From NCBI RefSeq assembly GCF_001704635.1, contig NZ_MAXF01000052.1, positions 1 to 64,000 on the forward strand: a stretch of DNA of 64,000 nt, in the 5' to 3' direction. Source of the DNA: Streptomyces sparsogenes (lineage in GTDB: Bacteria; Actinomycetota; Actinomycetes; Streptomycetales; Streptomycetaceae). The translations under genes were made by a program, and so were the position numbers. Positions 16,577 to 26,667 of this stretch are shown piece by piece. Numbering within the stretch: the stretch's first letter is position 1; each line of letters opens with the position of its first letter. The notes under the pieces were generated by a model. That model saw only the letters and a list, made by a program, of their open reading frames with translations. It was not told the origin of the DNA and ran no database searches.

Positions 16577-17473
16577 ATGCGCCGCCTCGTCGTGATCGAT
16601 GCCCCGTCCAACCTCGGCCTGCGACCGCCCGCCGAGGGCACCGTGCCCGGGTGCTACAAGCTGGCGGGCGCGCTGCGGGAGCAGCGGCTTCCGCAGCGGC
16701 TCGGGGCGCACGAGGGCGGGGTCGTCGTACCGCCGCGCTACGACCGCGGCGGCTGGCAGGAGGGCGACGGCGTGTTCAACGCCGAGGCGATCGCCGCGTA
16801 CACCCGCAAGCTCGCCGACCGCGTCGAGCGCCACGTCCGGGCCGGGGACTTCCCCGTGGTCCTGGGCGGGGACTGTTCCATCCAGCTCGGCGCCTCGCTC
16901 GCGCTCCGGCGCATCGGGCGGTACGGACTCGCCGTCATCGACGCCTCCGCTGACTTCCGGCACCCCGGGAACTCCGAGCGGATCGGCGCCGCGGGCGGCG
17001 AGGAGCTGGCCCTCGGGACCGGCCGCGGGCAGACGGACCTGACGGACATCGAGGGGCTGCGGCCGTACCTGAGGGACGAGGACGTACGGGTCCTGGGCAT
17101 CCGCGACTACGACGAAGACCGGGCCGAGCTGGCCCAGTTGAAGATCATGAACGCGTCGGTCGGGGAGATTCGGGAGCGGGGTCCGGAGGATCTGGCACGG
17201 GAGGTGCTGCGGTCCCTGGAAGCGCCCGTGACCGACGGGTTCTGGGTGCATCTGGACGCGGACGTGCTCGACCCGTCCGTCATGCCCGCGGTCGACAGCC
17301 CCGACCCCGACGGACTCCTGCCGGAGGAACTCACCGCCCTGCTGCGGACCTTGGTGCGGTCGGAGCGCTGCGTCGGCCTCAACGTCACCATCTACGACCC
17401 CGACCTCGACCCCGACGGCTCCTGCGCCGCCCTCCTGGCCGACCTCCTCGAGCGCTCCTTCGCCCGTCCCTGA
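16577..17473 (+). CDS. Arginase/agmatinase-fold protein with altered metal ligands
   Basis: Ureohydrolase fold: GGDCS, DASADF and DADVLDP stand where arginases have GGDHS, DAHxD and DxDxxDP. Thus the two metal-binding His residues (arginase His101 and His126) are replaced by Cys and Ser, while the Asp ligands remain. It may be an inactive or repurposed member. ATG 16577 lacks a ribosome-binding site and has CAGACT six bases upstream, suggesting a leaderless mRNA. Its last 82 bp overlap the end of the convergent MFS gene. Confidence 0.83.
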   Translation: MRRLVVIDAPSNLGLRPPAEGTVPGCYKLAGALREQRLPQRLGAHEGGVVVPPRYDRGGWQEGDGVFNAEAIAAYTRKLADRVERHVRAGDFPVVLGGDCSIQLGASLALRRIGRYGLAVIDASADFRHPGNSERIGAAGGEELALGTGRGQTDLTDIEGLRPYLRDEDVRVLGIRDYDEDRAELAQLKIMNASVGEIRERGPEDLAREVLRSLEAPVTDGFWVHLDADVLDPSVMPAVDSPDPDGLLPEELTALLRTLVRSERCVGLNVTIYDPDLDPDGSCAALLADLLERSFARP

Positions 17474-19110
17474 CCCCGGCCCCGCCCCTGCCCCGGCCGC
17501 AGGAGCAGCGCCGCCAGGGCGGCGGTCAGAGCCACGACGGCCGCCGCCACCAGGGTGACGACCGTGAAGCCCCGGTCGTACGCGTCGCGCGCCGCCGCGT
17601 GCAACAGGTCGGCGGCGGGCGCGGGGAGGTGGTGGGCGGCGGTGTCGGCCGCGCCGATCGACTCCCGCGCGGCGGCGTGTGCCGCGGGCGGGACGCCGGG
17701 GACGGAGGAGGGCAGCGCGGCGCGGTAGGTCGCGGCGAGGGCGGTGCCAAGGGCCGCGACGCCGAGGCCCGCGCCGAGTTCGAAGGACGTCTCCTGGATC
17801 GCGGCCGCCTCCCCGGCGCGGTCCGGGTCCGCCGAGGACATGATGGCGTCCGCGCCCAGGGTCATCACCACGCCCGCGCCGAGCCCCGAGGCGAGGAGGG
17901 CGACGGCGGTCACGCCGTGGTGCCCGGGCCCGCCCCCGGCGCACAGGAAGAGCAGCGCGCCGGAGAACAGCGCGAGCGCCCCGGTGAGCGCCCGGCGGTT
18001 GCCCCAGCGGCGCGCCGCCAGTGGCGCGAGGACCGCGCCCACCGCGTTCGACGCGGCCAGGGGGAGCAGCAGGAGCCCGGCGCGCAGCGGCGACGCACCG
18101 CCCACGAGCTGGAACCACTGGGTGAGGAAGAAGAGCAGCGCCGTGTAGCTGCCGAAGCAGCCGAGGACGCACACGGTGGCGGCCGTGAAGCGGCGGTCGG
18201 CGAACAGCGAGACGTCCAGCAGCGGCTGCGGCCGCCGGCGCTGCCGCCATACGAACCAGACCAGCAGCGCCAGGCCCACGGCGCCCGCGAGGGCCGGGCC
18301 CGCCCCGGGGCGCGGCTGCGCTCCGGCTTGTTTGAGGGCGTAGACGACCCCCGCGAGACCGGTGACGGACAGCGCGACGCCCAGCAGGTCCCAGGGGCGG
18401 GGCAGCGGGTCGCGGGACTCGGGGATCAGCCGGGCCCCGGCCACCAGGATCACCGCGACCACCGGCACATTGACCAGGAACACCGAGCCCCACCACCACC
18501 GCTGGAGGAGCGCCCCGCCCACCAGCGGGCCGATCGCCGCGCCCACGCTGTGGGCGGCGGTCCACACTCCCAGGGCCAGGGCGCGTTCCCGGCCGTCGGG
18601 GAAGACGACGCGGATGATCGCGGCCGTCGAGGCCATGATCATGGCCGTCCCGGCGCCGAGCAGCGCCCGGGCGAGGATGAGCTGCCCGGAGGTCTGGGCG
18701 AAGGCGGCGCCGGCCGAGGCGAGGCCGAACAGCGCGAACCCGGAGAGCACCAGGCGCTTGCGGCCGATCCGGTCGCCCAGTGTTCCGCAGGTCACCAGCA
18801 GCGCGGCGACGGTGAGCGAGTAGATGTCCACGATCCACAGCAGCCGTACGCCGCTGGGGTGCAGCTCCCGGGTCAGGCTCGGGATCGCCGCGTGGGTGAC
18901 GGTCAGGTCGATCCCGGACAGCAGCAGGCTCACGCACAGCACCGCCAGCACGGCCCACCGGCGCCGCCCCTCCTGCGGCGGGGATCCGGCAGGGGAGCCG
19001 GCGGGGGAATCGGCAGGGGCCCCGGTGGGGATCCGGGCGGGGGAATCGGCAGGAGCCCCGGCGGGGGAATGGGCGGGGGTATCGCTGGGGCACGGCGTGC
19101 GACGGCTCAT
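17392..19110 (-). CDS. MFS drug-efflux transporter (DHA2 family)
   Basis: About 572 residues with 14 predicted membrane segments. Typical motifs are GTLGDRIGRKRLVL after TM2 and GPLVGGALLQRWWWGSVFLVNVP. The N-terminus is a proline-rich repeat (PAGAPADSPAG) encoded by 18-30-bp DNA repeats at about 18985-19085. The C-terminus is Arg/Gly rich. ATG 19110 has no ribosome-binding site but GACAGT six bases upstream and TTGTGG 18 bp before that. It is divergent from an HxlR regulator, which probably controls it. Its 3' end overlaps the arginase-fold gene. Confidence 0.85.
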   Translation of the reverse strand: MSRRTPCPSDTPAHSPAGAPADSPARIPTGAPADSPAGSPAGSPPQEGRRRWAVLAVLCVSLLLSGIDLTVTHAAIPSLTRELHPSGVRLLWIVDIYSLTVAALLVTCGTLGDRIGRKRLVLSGFALFGLASAGAAFAQTSGQLILARALLGAGTAMIMASTAAIIRVVFPDGRERALALGVWTAAHSVGAAIGPLVGGALLQRWWWGSVFLVNVPVVAVILVAGARLIPESRDPLPRPWDLLGVALSVTGLAGVVYALKQAGAQPRPGAGPALAGAVGLALLVWFVWRQRRRPQPLLDVSLFADRRFTAATVCVLGCFGSYTALLFFLTQWFQLVGGASPLRAGLLLLPLAASNAVGAVLAPLAARRWGNRRALTGALALFSGALLFLCAGGGPGHHGVTAVALLASGLGAGVVMTLGADAIMSSADPDRAGEAAAIQETSFELGAGLGVAALGTALAATYRAALPSSVPGVPPAAHAAARESIGAADTAAHHLPAPAADLLHAAARDAYDRGFTVVTLVAAAVVALTAALAALLLRPGQGRGRGQGRAKERSRRSARRAAQEPSGSRSGS

Positions 19111-19140
19111 TCCGGCACTGTCCGCCGCCCGGTTCCCCGC

Positions 19141-19187
19141 CCACAAGTACGGTCTTTGTTGTGCCGTAGTACCACCCTGGATACCTT
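19141..19187. promoter_or_regulatory. Back-to-back promoters and operator between MFS and HxlR genes
   Basis: For hxlR: TTGTGC (19159-19164), 17 bp, TACCTT (19182-19187), then six bases to ATG 19194. For the MFS gene on the minus strand: TTGTGG at 19146-19141, 18 bp, then GACAGT. Between the two -35 elements sits an imperfect inverted repeat GTACGG...CCGTAGTAC (19147-19172), a plausible HxlR site controlling both genes. Confidence 0.55.
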
Positions 19188-19193
19188 TGCTGG

Positions 19194-19535
19194 ATGCGCG
19201 GCAGTGTGGACGACACCCAGGATCACTGCGCGGTCGAGATCGCGATGGAAATCCTCGGCGGCCGCTGGAAGCTCGCCATCATCAACAAGCTCCTCACCGG
19301 CACCCACCGCTTCGGGGAACTCCGGCGCGCCCTGCCCGGCGTCACCCAGCGCATGCTGACCCGGCAATTGCGCGAACTGGAGGCGGACGGCCTGATCGAG
19401 CGGACGGTCTATGCGGAAGTGCCGCCGAAGGTCGAGTACGCGCTCACGGAGACCGGCCGCAGTCTGGAACGCGTCACGGAACTGCTCGACGCCTGGGGTC
19501 GCTGGTATCGGGACGCCCGGCCGCACCGCGAATGA
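19194..19535 (+). CDS. HxlR-family transcriptional regulator
   Basis: A 113-residue single-domain winged helix. The HxlR signature is clear: ILGGRWKLAIINKLLTGTHRFGELRRALPGVTQRMLTRQLRELEADGLIERTVYAEVPPKVEYALTETG. Members often sense redox stress or small molecules; a Cys lies near the N-terminus (DDTQDHCAVEIA), as in the DUF24/HypR type. Probably regulates the divergent exporter. The ATG appears leaderless. Confidence 0.88.
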   Translation: MRGSVDDTQDHCAVEIAMEILGGRWKLAIINKLLTGTHRFGELRRALPGVTQRMLTRQLRELEADGLIERTVYAEVPPKVEYALTETGRSLERVTELLDAWGRWYRDARPHRE

Positions 19536-19711
19536 GCCTCTGCGCCGCGAATGAGCCCCTAATGAGCCGCTGATTTCGGAATGCCGCCGAGGGTACGCCG
19601 ACGGTACGCCGACGAAATCACCGCCCCGCTCGAGGAGCGGGAACACGGCTTTTCCGGCCACGAAAGCCCCCCTGCGGGCCGCTCACGGGCTCACGGGCGG
19701 GGGAAAGCGCC

Positions 19712-19751
19712 GGGGCCGCCCCGGACCGTGCGTACGGTCCGGGGCGGCCCC
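19712..19751. terminator. Strong terminator after clpC
   Basis: Perfect 18-bp stem with a 4-base loop GCGT, 15 bp downstream of the clpC stop (read on the minus strand). No T run. It lies between clpC and the convergent HxlR gene. Confidence 0.8.
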
Positions 19752-19766
19752 TGGGCGCCGTGGAGG

Positions 19767-22292
<2,526 letters not shown>

Positions 22293-22772
22293 CGTTAATC
22301 GCTCCTCAGAGCGGTCAGGCAGTAAGGGGGCGCTCCCCTCTCTGTCCTTCCGCAGCTTAGTCCCGCAAGCGGGGACCGCTCATTCCAACTGCCGACACCC
22401 GTCCGGATCACCCCCGCTCTCGCGCGGAAGGCGGCCTGGTGGCCCCCTTTCCCCGAACAGCCGACAACAGCTCCAACCCGATGGTGCGAGACGATGTTCC
22501 CGCAGGCCAGGCATCTACGCTCGCCGCCACTACGCCCGTGGCGAACGCGACCGCCTCCCGGCCCGTGGACCGCCCCTCCCACTAGGGATGTCTTACCCGC
22601 ATGGGCTGACACTCCATGCGGCGCGGGCCGGTTCCCTCCGCTACGGGCGAACAACCTTGCGCCCGTTCACCGCTCCTGTACGCCCCCGAATGGGCACCCA
22701 GTGTGCGCGTGTCGCGACACAGCGCGACCCAGGGGCACGTAACTTTCGCGGAGGGAGGCAGTTGCTCCGGGC
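22293..22772. other. 480-bp region between divergent clpC and the conserved gene at 22773
   Basis: No convincing gene is present; the small frames here are GC-driven shadows. It holds the clpC promoter region with a ClgR-like box (22533-22546) and the start region of the rightward gene. It is long for a clpC leader, so extended regulation or an untranslated RNA is possible, but I see no recognisable RNA fold. Confidence 0.5.
22533..22546 (-). promoter_or_regulatory. ClgR-like box upstream of clpC
   Basis: On the minus strand the sequence GTTCGC-CACGG-GCG matches the GTTCGC-N5-GCG pattern reported for ClgR, the actinomycete activator of clp and lon genes. It is about 240 bp before the clpC ATG. 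Binding here is inference. Confidence 0.5.
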
Positions 22773-23432
22773 ATGCCTCTCATGACGCCGGAGGCCGACG
22801 CGCCCGCCACCCGGGGCGCGTGGGCTCAGTGGTACGAGAACGAGCTGGGGTGGCCGACGACCGGCAGCGATCCCGTCGAACTGCTCACGGGGGTGCGCTT
22901 CGACGTACTGGAGCTGCCGGCCGACGCCGGTTTCGCTGTGCTGCGACGCGTACCGCGGACCGGTCCGGTCGCGGTGGAGGGCCCCTGGATGCGACTGTGG
23001 GTCGCCGCGGGAGGCGCCGACGAGCTGCCGGGGCTGCTCGACTGGCTGGAATGGGGCGATATCCCCCTCGATCTGACCGCGATCGGTGCGGGCGGCCGGA
23101 TCACCGCGCCGTGCCCCTCCTCCCGGCCGTCAGGGACGACGCGCGGAGAGCGGGGCCCGCAGGAGGCCGCCGTATGGCTGCGACCTCCCGAGCCGGGGGG
23201 CGGGGTGGAGCCCACGCTGCCGGTGGCAGGGTTCGGGGGCGATGGGGACGCCCCCGATCTCGTGCGGCTCGTGGGTGCGGCGGCCACGGAGTGCCACCGT
23301 GCCCGGTTGTTGCGCGCTCGGCCAGTGCCGGGACAGCGGGGAGCCCGGCGGGCCGGAGAAGGTGACCCGCTCAGCCGTTGGCCTTCTCGTACGCCTCGCG
23401 CACAGTCGCCGGAACACGCCCGCGGTCGTTGA
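22773..23432 (+). CDS. Conserved actinomycete hypothetical protein (between clpC and lsr2)
   Basis: 219-residue soluble protein. The conserved part reads WYENELGWPTTGSDPVELLTGVRFDVLELPADAGFAVLRRV, resembling the start of bifunctional primase/polymerase-like domains seen in Streptomyces plasmid and SCO3374-like proteins. The catalytic acidic residues of a Prim-Pol are not evident, so I make no enzymatic claim. It has two candidate ATGs (22773 and 22782), and an in-frame TAA upstream bounds the start. The C-terminus is Arg/Pro rich and its last 62 bp overlap lsr2 on the other strand. Confidence 0.7.
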   Translation: MPLMTPEADAPATRGAWAQWYENELGWPTTGSDPVELLTGVRFDVLELPADAGFAVLRRVPRTGPVAVEGPWMRLWVAAGGADELPGLLDWLEWGDIPLDLTAIGAGGRITAPCPSSRPSGTTRGERGPQEAAVWLRPPEPGGGVEPTLPVAGFGGDGDAPDLVRLVGAAATECHRARLLRARPVPGQRGARRAGEGDPLSRWPSRTPRAQSPEHARGR

Positions 23433-23706
23433 CCTCGTAGCCGTTCTCCTTCGCCCAGGCGCGGATCTTCGCGGTGTCCTGGCTGCCGCCGGTCGCCACG
23501 CGCGCCTTGCCGCGGGTCGCGGCCGCCCGGCCACCGGTGCGGCGGCCGCTCTTGGTGTAGGGCTCCAGGGCGTCACGGAGCTTGTCCGCGTTCGCCGTGG
23601 TGAGGTCGATCTCGTAGCTCTTGCCGTCCAGCGCGAACGTCACGGTCTCGTCCGCCTCGCCGCCGTCGAGGTCGTCGACAAGAAGGACCTGAACCTTCTG
23701 TGCCAT
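23371..23706 (-). CDS. lsr2: Lsr2, nucleoid-associated xenogeneic silencer
   Basis: 111-residue H-NS-like protein that bridges AT-rich DNA and silences acquired genes in actinomycetes. The N-terminal dimerisation domain is VQVLLVDDLDGGEADETVTFALDGKSYEIDLTTANADKLRDALEPY; after a basic linker comes the C-terminal AT-hook-like helix pair IRAWAKENGYEVNDRGRVPATVREAYEKA, with the minor-groove-binding RGR motif. The ATG is preceded by AAAGGAA. Confidence 0.97.
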   Translation of the reverse strand: MAQKVQVLLVDDLDGGEADETVTFALDGKSYEIDLTTANADKLRDALEPYTKSGRRTGGRAAATRGKARVATGGSQDTAKIRAWAKENGYEVNDRGRVPATVREAYEKANG

Positions 23707-23805
23707 GGGGTTCCTTTCCGAGAAACCGGGGAGCTCGGGCCGCAGCGTTAGGCGCTGATGTCCCCACCCCCCAGGTAATTACACTACGGGAGAATAGGAA
23801 ACCGC

Positions 23806-23818
23806 TTTTCCCGGAAAA
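23806..23818. promoter_or_regulatory. AT-rich palindrome upstream of lsr2
   Basis: TTTTCC-C-GGAAAA forms a perfect 13-bp palindrome 100 bp before the lsr2 ATG, inside an AT-rich stretch (23776-23850) unusual for this window. A minus-strand -10-like TATTCT lies just downstream. It may be the lsr2 promoter/operator, and AT-rich DNA here would suit autorepression by Lsr2. Confidence 0.35.
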
Positions 23819-23916
23819 ACACAAACCCCCCGGGAAGGTTCGGTCGATGGACCCCAGGGGAACCCTCTGTTCCGGAGCTATGTGATAGGGGAGCGATTCG
23901 GACATAGGGCCCGCGA

Positions 23917-24438
23917 TCACAGTTGCAGAAGCATCCGGCTGTTGCCAAGGGTGTTCGGCTTCACCCGTTCGAGACCCAGGAACTCCGCGACGCCCTCGTC
24001 ATAGGAACGCAGCAGCTCGCTGTAGACATCACCGTCGACCGGCGTCTCGCCGATCTCCACGAAGCCGTGCTTGGTGAAGAAGTCGACTTCGAAGGTGAGG
24101 CAGAAAATGCGCCGCACGCCGAGCCAGCGCGCCGTTTGCAACAACTTGTCGAGCACCAGGTGGCCTACACCACTGCCCTTCACGGCGGGGTCCACCGCGA
24201 GAGTACGGACCTCCGCCAGGTCTTCCCACATGACATGCAGCGCGCCGCAGCCAATGACCTCCGCGTCGCCGTCTCGCTCCGCCACCCAGAACTCCTGGAT
24301 GTCCTCGTAAAGCGTGACCGTCGCTTTGTCGAGGAGGATGCGATCGGCCACGTACTGGTCGATCAGGCGGCGTACCGCCCGCACATCACTGGTCCGGGCA
24401 CGGCGGACGGTGACTGCTTTAGATTGAGCCAAGGACAT
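23917..24438 (-). CDS. GNAT acetyltransferase, short N-acetylglutamate synthase-like
   Basis: 173-residue single GNAT domain resembling the short-form amino-acid N-acetyltransferases that replace ArgA in actinobacteria: TVRRARTSDVRAVRRLIDQYV, the acetyl-CoA loop VDPAVKGSGVGHLVLDKLL, and the C-terminal LTFEVDFFTKHGFVEIGETPV. Such enzymes acetylate glutamate (first step of arginine synthesis) or related amino acids. It sits 21 bp after a BlaI-type repressor gene and may be cotranscribed with it. Substrate assignment is family-level. Confidence 0.82.
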   Translation of the reverse strand: MSLAQSKAVTVRRARTSDVRAVRRLIDQYVADRILLDKATVTLYEDIQEFWVAERDGDAEVIGCGALHVMWEDLAEVRTLAVDPAVKGSGVGHLVLDKLLQTARWLGVRRIFCLTFEVDFFTKHGFVEIGETPVDGDVYSELLRSYDEGVAEFLGLERVKPNTLGNSRMLLQL

Positions 24439-24459
24439 GCCGGGACGCTATCGCCGCTG

Positions 24460-24855
24460 TCATCGCCCCGACTCACCGGGGCTCTCACCGGGCTCTTCGA
24501 GTTGTACGACGCGCATGGCATCTCGCAGCGCATCTCGCTGCTCTTCGGACATCATCCCGAAGAACGCGACGAGCGCGGCGGCCGGGTTGTCACTCGCGGA
24601 CCACGCCTCGTTCATCAGTGCGGCCGAGTAGGCGGCGCGCGTGGAGACCGCCGCATATCGATAGGCGCGCCCTTCCACCTCCCGCCGCAGCCAGCCCTTC
24701 TGATGGAGGTTGTCCATTACGGTCATGACCGTGGTGTAGGCGATCGAGCGTTCCTTCTGAAGGTCTTCCAGGACTTCCCGGACCGTGACCGGGCGGTTCC
24801 ACTTCCACACCCGCGTCATGACCGCGTCTTCGAGATCTCCCAATGGCCGAGGCAC
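24460..24855 (-). CDS. BlaI/MecI/CopY-family transcriptional repressor
   Basis: 131-residue winged helix: LGDLEDAVMTRVWKWNRPVTVREVLEDLQKERSIAYTTVMTVMDNLHQKGWLRREVEGRAYRY, then a C-terminal dimerisation helix (ALVAFFGMMSEEQRDALRDAM). The usual partner, an M56 BlaR-type protease-sensor, is not adjacent. Start chosen at GTG 24855 because TATTAT lies six bases upstream and no ribosome-binding site exists, pointing to a leaderless mRNA; a longer frame to 24918 would cross that promoter. Confidence 0.88.
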   Translation of the reverse strand: MPRPLGDLEDAVMTRVWKWNRPVTVREVLEDLQKERSIAYTTVMTVMDNLHQKGWLRREVEGRAYRYAAVSTRAAYSAALMNEAWSASDNPAAALVAFFGMMSEEQRDALRDAMRVVQLEEPGESPGESGR

Positions 24856-24861
24856 ACGTGA

Positions 24862-24867
24862 ATAATA
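24862..24867 (-). promoter_or_regulatory. -10 element of the leaderless blaI-type gene
   Basis: TATTAT on the minus strand, six bases before GTG 24855. A partial -35 (CCGACA) is found 17 bp further upstream. Confidence 0.5.
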
Positions 24868-25035
24868 GTGGGGTATGCCGCGAATGTCGGGTTCAAGCGC
24901 GCAAAAAGGGCCGCACATCCCGAGACGGTGGTCATCCCGGGACGTACGGCCCCCTCGGCATCGGCCGGATCCGAACGGCTCAGGGCGGCTCCGGAGCGGG
25001 CTGGGCGAAGCCGGAGCGGACTGGATCGGGGCCGG

Positions 25036-25212
25036 TCAGGAGGCGCTGGGGCGCGCCTGGTGCTCGGACTCGGCGCGCGCGATCGCCGCGTCCACCGCGG
25101 CGTCCTCCTTGGCCTTGTTCGCGCCGCCCTGGCTCTTCACGATCGTCACGATCAGCGCGGTGAAGGCCACGGCCATCACCACGGGCGGGACCAGCGCGGA
25201 GATGTAATCCAT
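25036..25212 (-). CDS. Small single-pass membrane protein (58 aa)
   Basis: Short gene with AAGGAG before ATG 25212. Translation begins MDYISALVPPVVMAVAFTALIVTIV, one membrane helix, followed by a charged cytoplasmic tail (KSQGGANKAKEDAAVDAAIARAESEHQ). Similar small proteins occur at this place in Streptomyces chromosomes. Function unknown; the strong ribosome-binding site and codon bias support it as real. Confidence 0.75.
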   Translation of the reverse strand: MDYISALVPPVVMAVAFTALIVTIVKSQGGANKAKEDAAVDAAIARAESEHQARPSAS

Positions 25213-25311
25213 GGCTGTCGCTCCTTCTGACTCGAGCCTCCGGATTCCCGAGGCCCCCGCATTCCGAGGCGCTCCGGATTTCTCCAGATTACGGGGTGCG
25301 CCGGCTTCGGC

Positions 25312-26373
25312 TCAGGCCGGGACCCGCCCGAACCGGGAGTCGAGCCGGGAGTCGCCTTCCGACGGCGGGGCCGGGCGGCGGCGCTTGGGCGGGAAGACCT
25401 CCGCCGGAGTGGGCACCGGACGGCCCGGGCGCGGGGTCCCGCGGCCCGGCTCGCCTCCCCCTGGCTCGCCACGCCCCGGCTCGCCCCGCGCCGGCTCGGT
25501 GCGCTTGGGCTCGCTCCGCTTGGGTTCCGCCCGCTTGGGTTCGCCCTGCTTCGGCTCGGCCCGCTTGGGCTCGCCTTGCTTGGGCTCGGCACGCTTGGGC
25601 TCGCCTTGCTTCGGCTCGGCCCGCTTGGGTTCGCCTTGCTTGGGCTCGGCCCGCTCAGCCTCGTCGCGCTTGGGTTCGGCGCGCTTGGGTTCGTCGTGCT
25701 TGGGTTGGGCGCGCTTGGGTTCGCCCTGCGCCGGCTCCGCCGGGCCGGGTTCTCCGCGTCCCGCGCGGCCGGGGGCGGACGGCTGCTCGCGCGGCTCCCG
25801 GCCGGGGTCGCCGCCGTTCTGCGCCGTCGGCCGGGCGCCGCCCGCGGGCGCCCCTCCGGGCAGCACTCTGAGCCGGGCCGCCGCGGACCGGCCGCCGTGG
25901 GGCCGCAGGGCCCCCGCCGCGCGCTCCGCGAGCCGGGCCCGTACGCCCCGCTCGGCCAGCCGCTCGCAGTGGCGCAGCAGCGTGCGGCGGCGTTCGGCCT
26001 CACCGGTCCCGGCGGCGGCCCGGCACAGCTCGCGCAGCGCGGCCAGGTCCTCCGGGAGCGGCTCGTAGCCGGCCGCCAGGACGCCTTCGAGCCGGTCGAG
26101 GTAGCCGACGGCGGCGCCGGGGAGGGCGGCGCGGTAGCGGGCGAGCTCGTCGAGCAGGAAGGCTCGCAGCCGCCCGCCCTCGCGGACCGCTTCGTCCACG
26201 GCCTCGGCGAGGCGGAGGCAGTCCTGGACCTCCTCCGTCCGGTCCGGGCCCCCATGGCCGGGGGAGAGGGTGACGGGATGGGGCTGGAGGGCGATGGCGA
26301 GGGCGCGTCGGAGCACACGCAGCTCATCCGCACTGAACGCCATTCCGCCGCGGGATCCATATGGCGTGGGCAT
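25312..26373 (-). CDS. Hypothetical protein with EPKRAEPKQG tandem repeats
   Basis: 353 residues. The N-terminal half is helical (MAFSADELRVLRRALAIALQPH, then EVQDCLRLAEAVDEAVREGGRLRAFLLDELARYRAALPGAAVGYLDRLEGVL) and probably conserved in streptomycetes. The C-terminal half is disordered, with about five units of EPKRAEPKQG followed by a Pro/Arg/Gly-rich tail. I start it at ATG 26373 because TAAAGT lies exactly six bases upstream (leaderless pattern); ATG 26343 is an alternative. Function not recognised. Confidence 0.7.
   Translation of the reverse strand: MPTPYGSRGGMAFSADELRVLRRALAIALQPHPVTLSPGHGGPDRTEEVQDCLRLAEAVDEAVREGGRLRAFLLDELARYRAALPGAAVGYLDRLEGVLAAGYEPLPEDLAALRELCRAAAGTGEAERRRTLLRHCERLAERGVRARLAERAAGALRPHGGRSAAARLRVLPGGAPAGGARPTAQNGGDPGREPREQPSAPGRAGRGEPGPAEPAQGEPKRAQPKHDEPKRAEPKRDEAERAEPKQGEPKRAEPKQGEPKRAEPKQGEPKRAEPKQGEPKRAEPKRSEPKRTEPARGEPGRGEPGGGEPGRGTPRPGRPVPTPAEVFPPKRRRPAPPSEGDSRLDSRFGRVPA
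25491..25735. repeat. In-frame tandem repeat array, unit about 30 bp
   Basis: Units built from CGCTTGGG(C/T)TCG and CTGCTT(C/G)GGCTCG alternate about eight times and encode EPKRAEPKQG on the minus strand. Repeat period is a multiple of 15 bp, so copy-number change would keep the frame. Confidence 0.85.
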
Positions 26374-26667
26374 GGGGCGACTTTAAGTGCTAAGCGGACA
26401 AAATTCGCTGAGCGCGAGGCCGTGCGGCGCGTTGCCTGGAGAGCGCGGCGCGTTGCCTGAGAGGGCGGCGCGTTGCCCGGAGGGGAAGGCGCGGGAGGTC
26501 CGCCGACGCCGACGCCCCCGGCCGCGGCCGCTCGACGTGCGAGCGGGCCGACAGCCGGGGGCGTCGGGGTGGAGCGTCGTGGCCGGCGCTTACGAGGGGC
26601 CGGGGGCGGGCTCCCGGGCCTCAGGGCCGGGCGGGCCCCTCGGCCGCGAGCCGCGCCGGTCCCTCGG

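Noticed and set aside
5000..19600. Genomic island or prophage spanning the accessory block
   Set aside because: No integrase, attachment-site repeats, tRNA target or phage structural genes are visible, and GC content stays high except near 13.8 kb.
22295..22654. 119-codon frame upstream of clpC on the minus strand
   Set aside because: No ribosome-binding site, no family resemblance, Arg/Gly-rich shadow composition; treated as the clpC upstream region.
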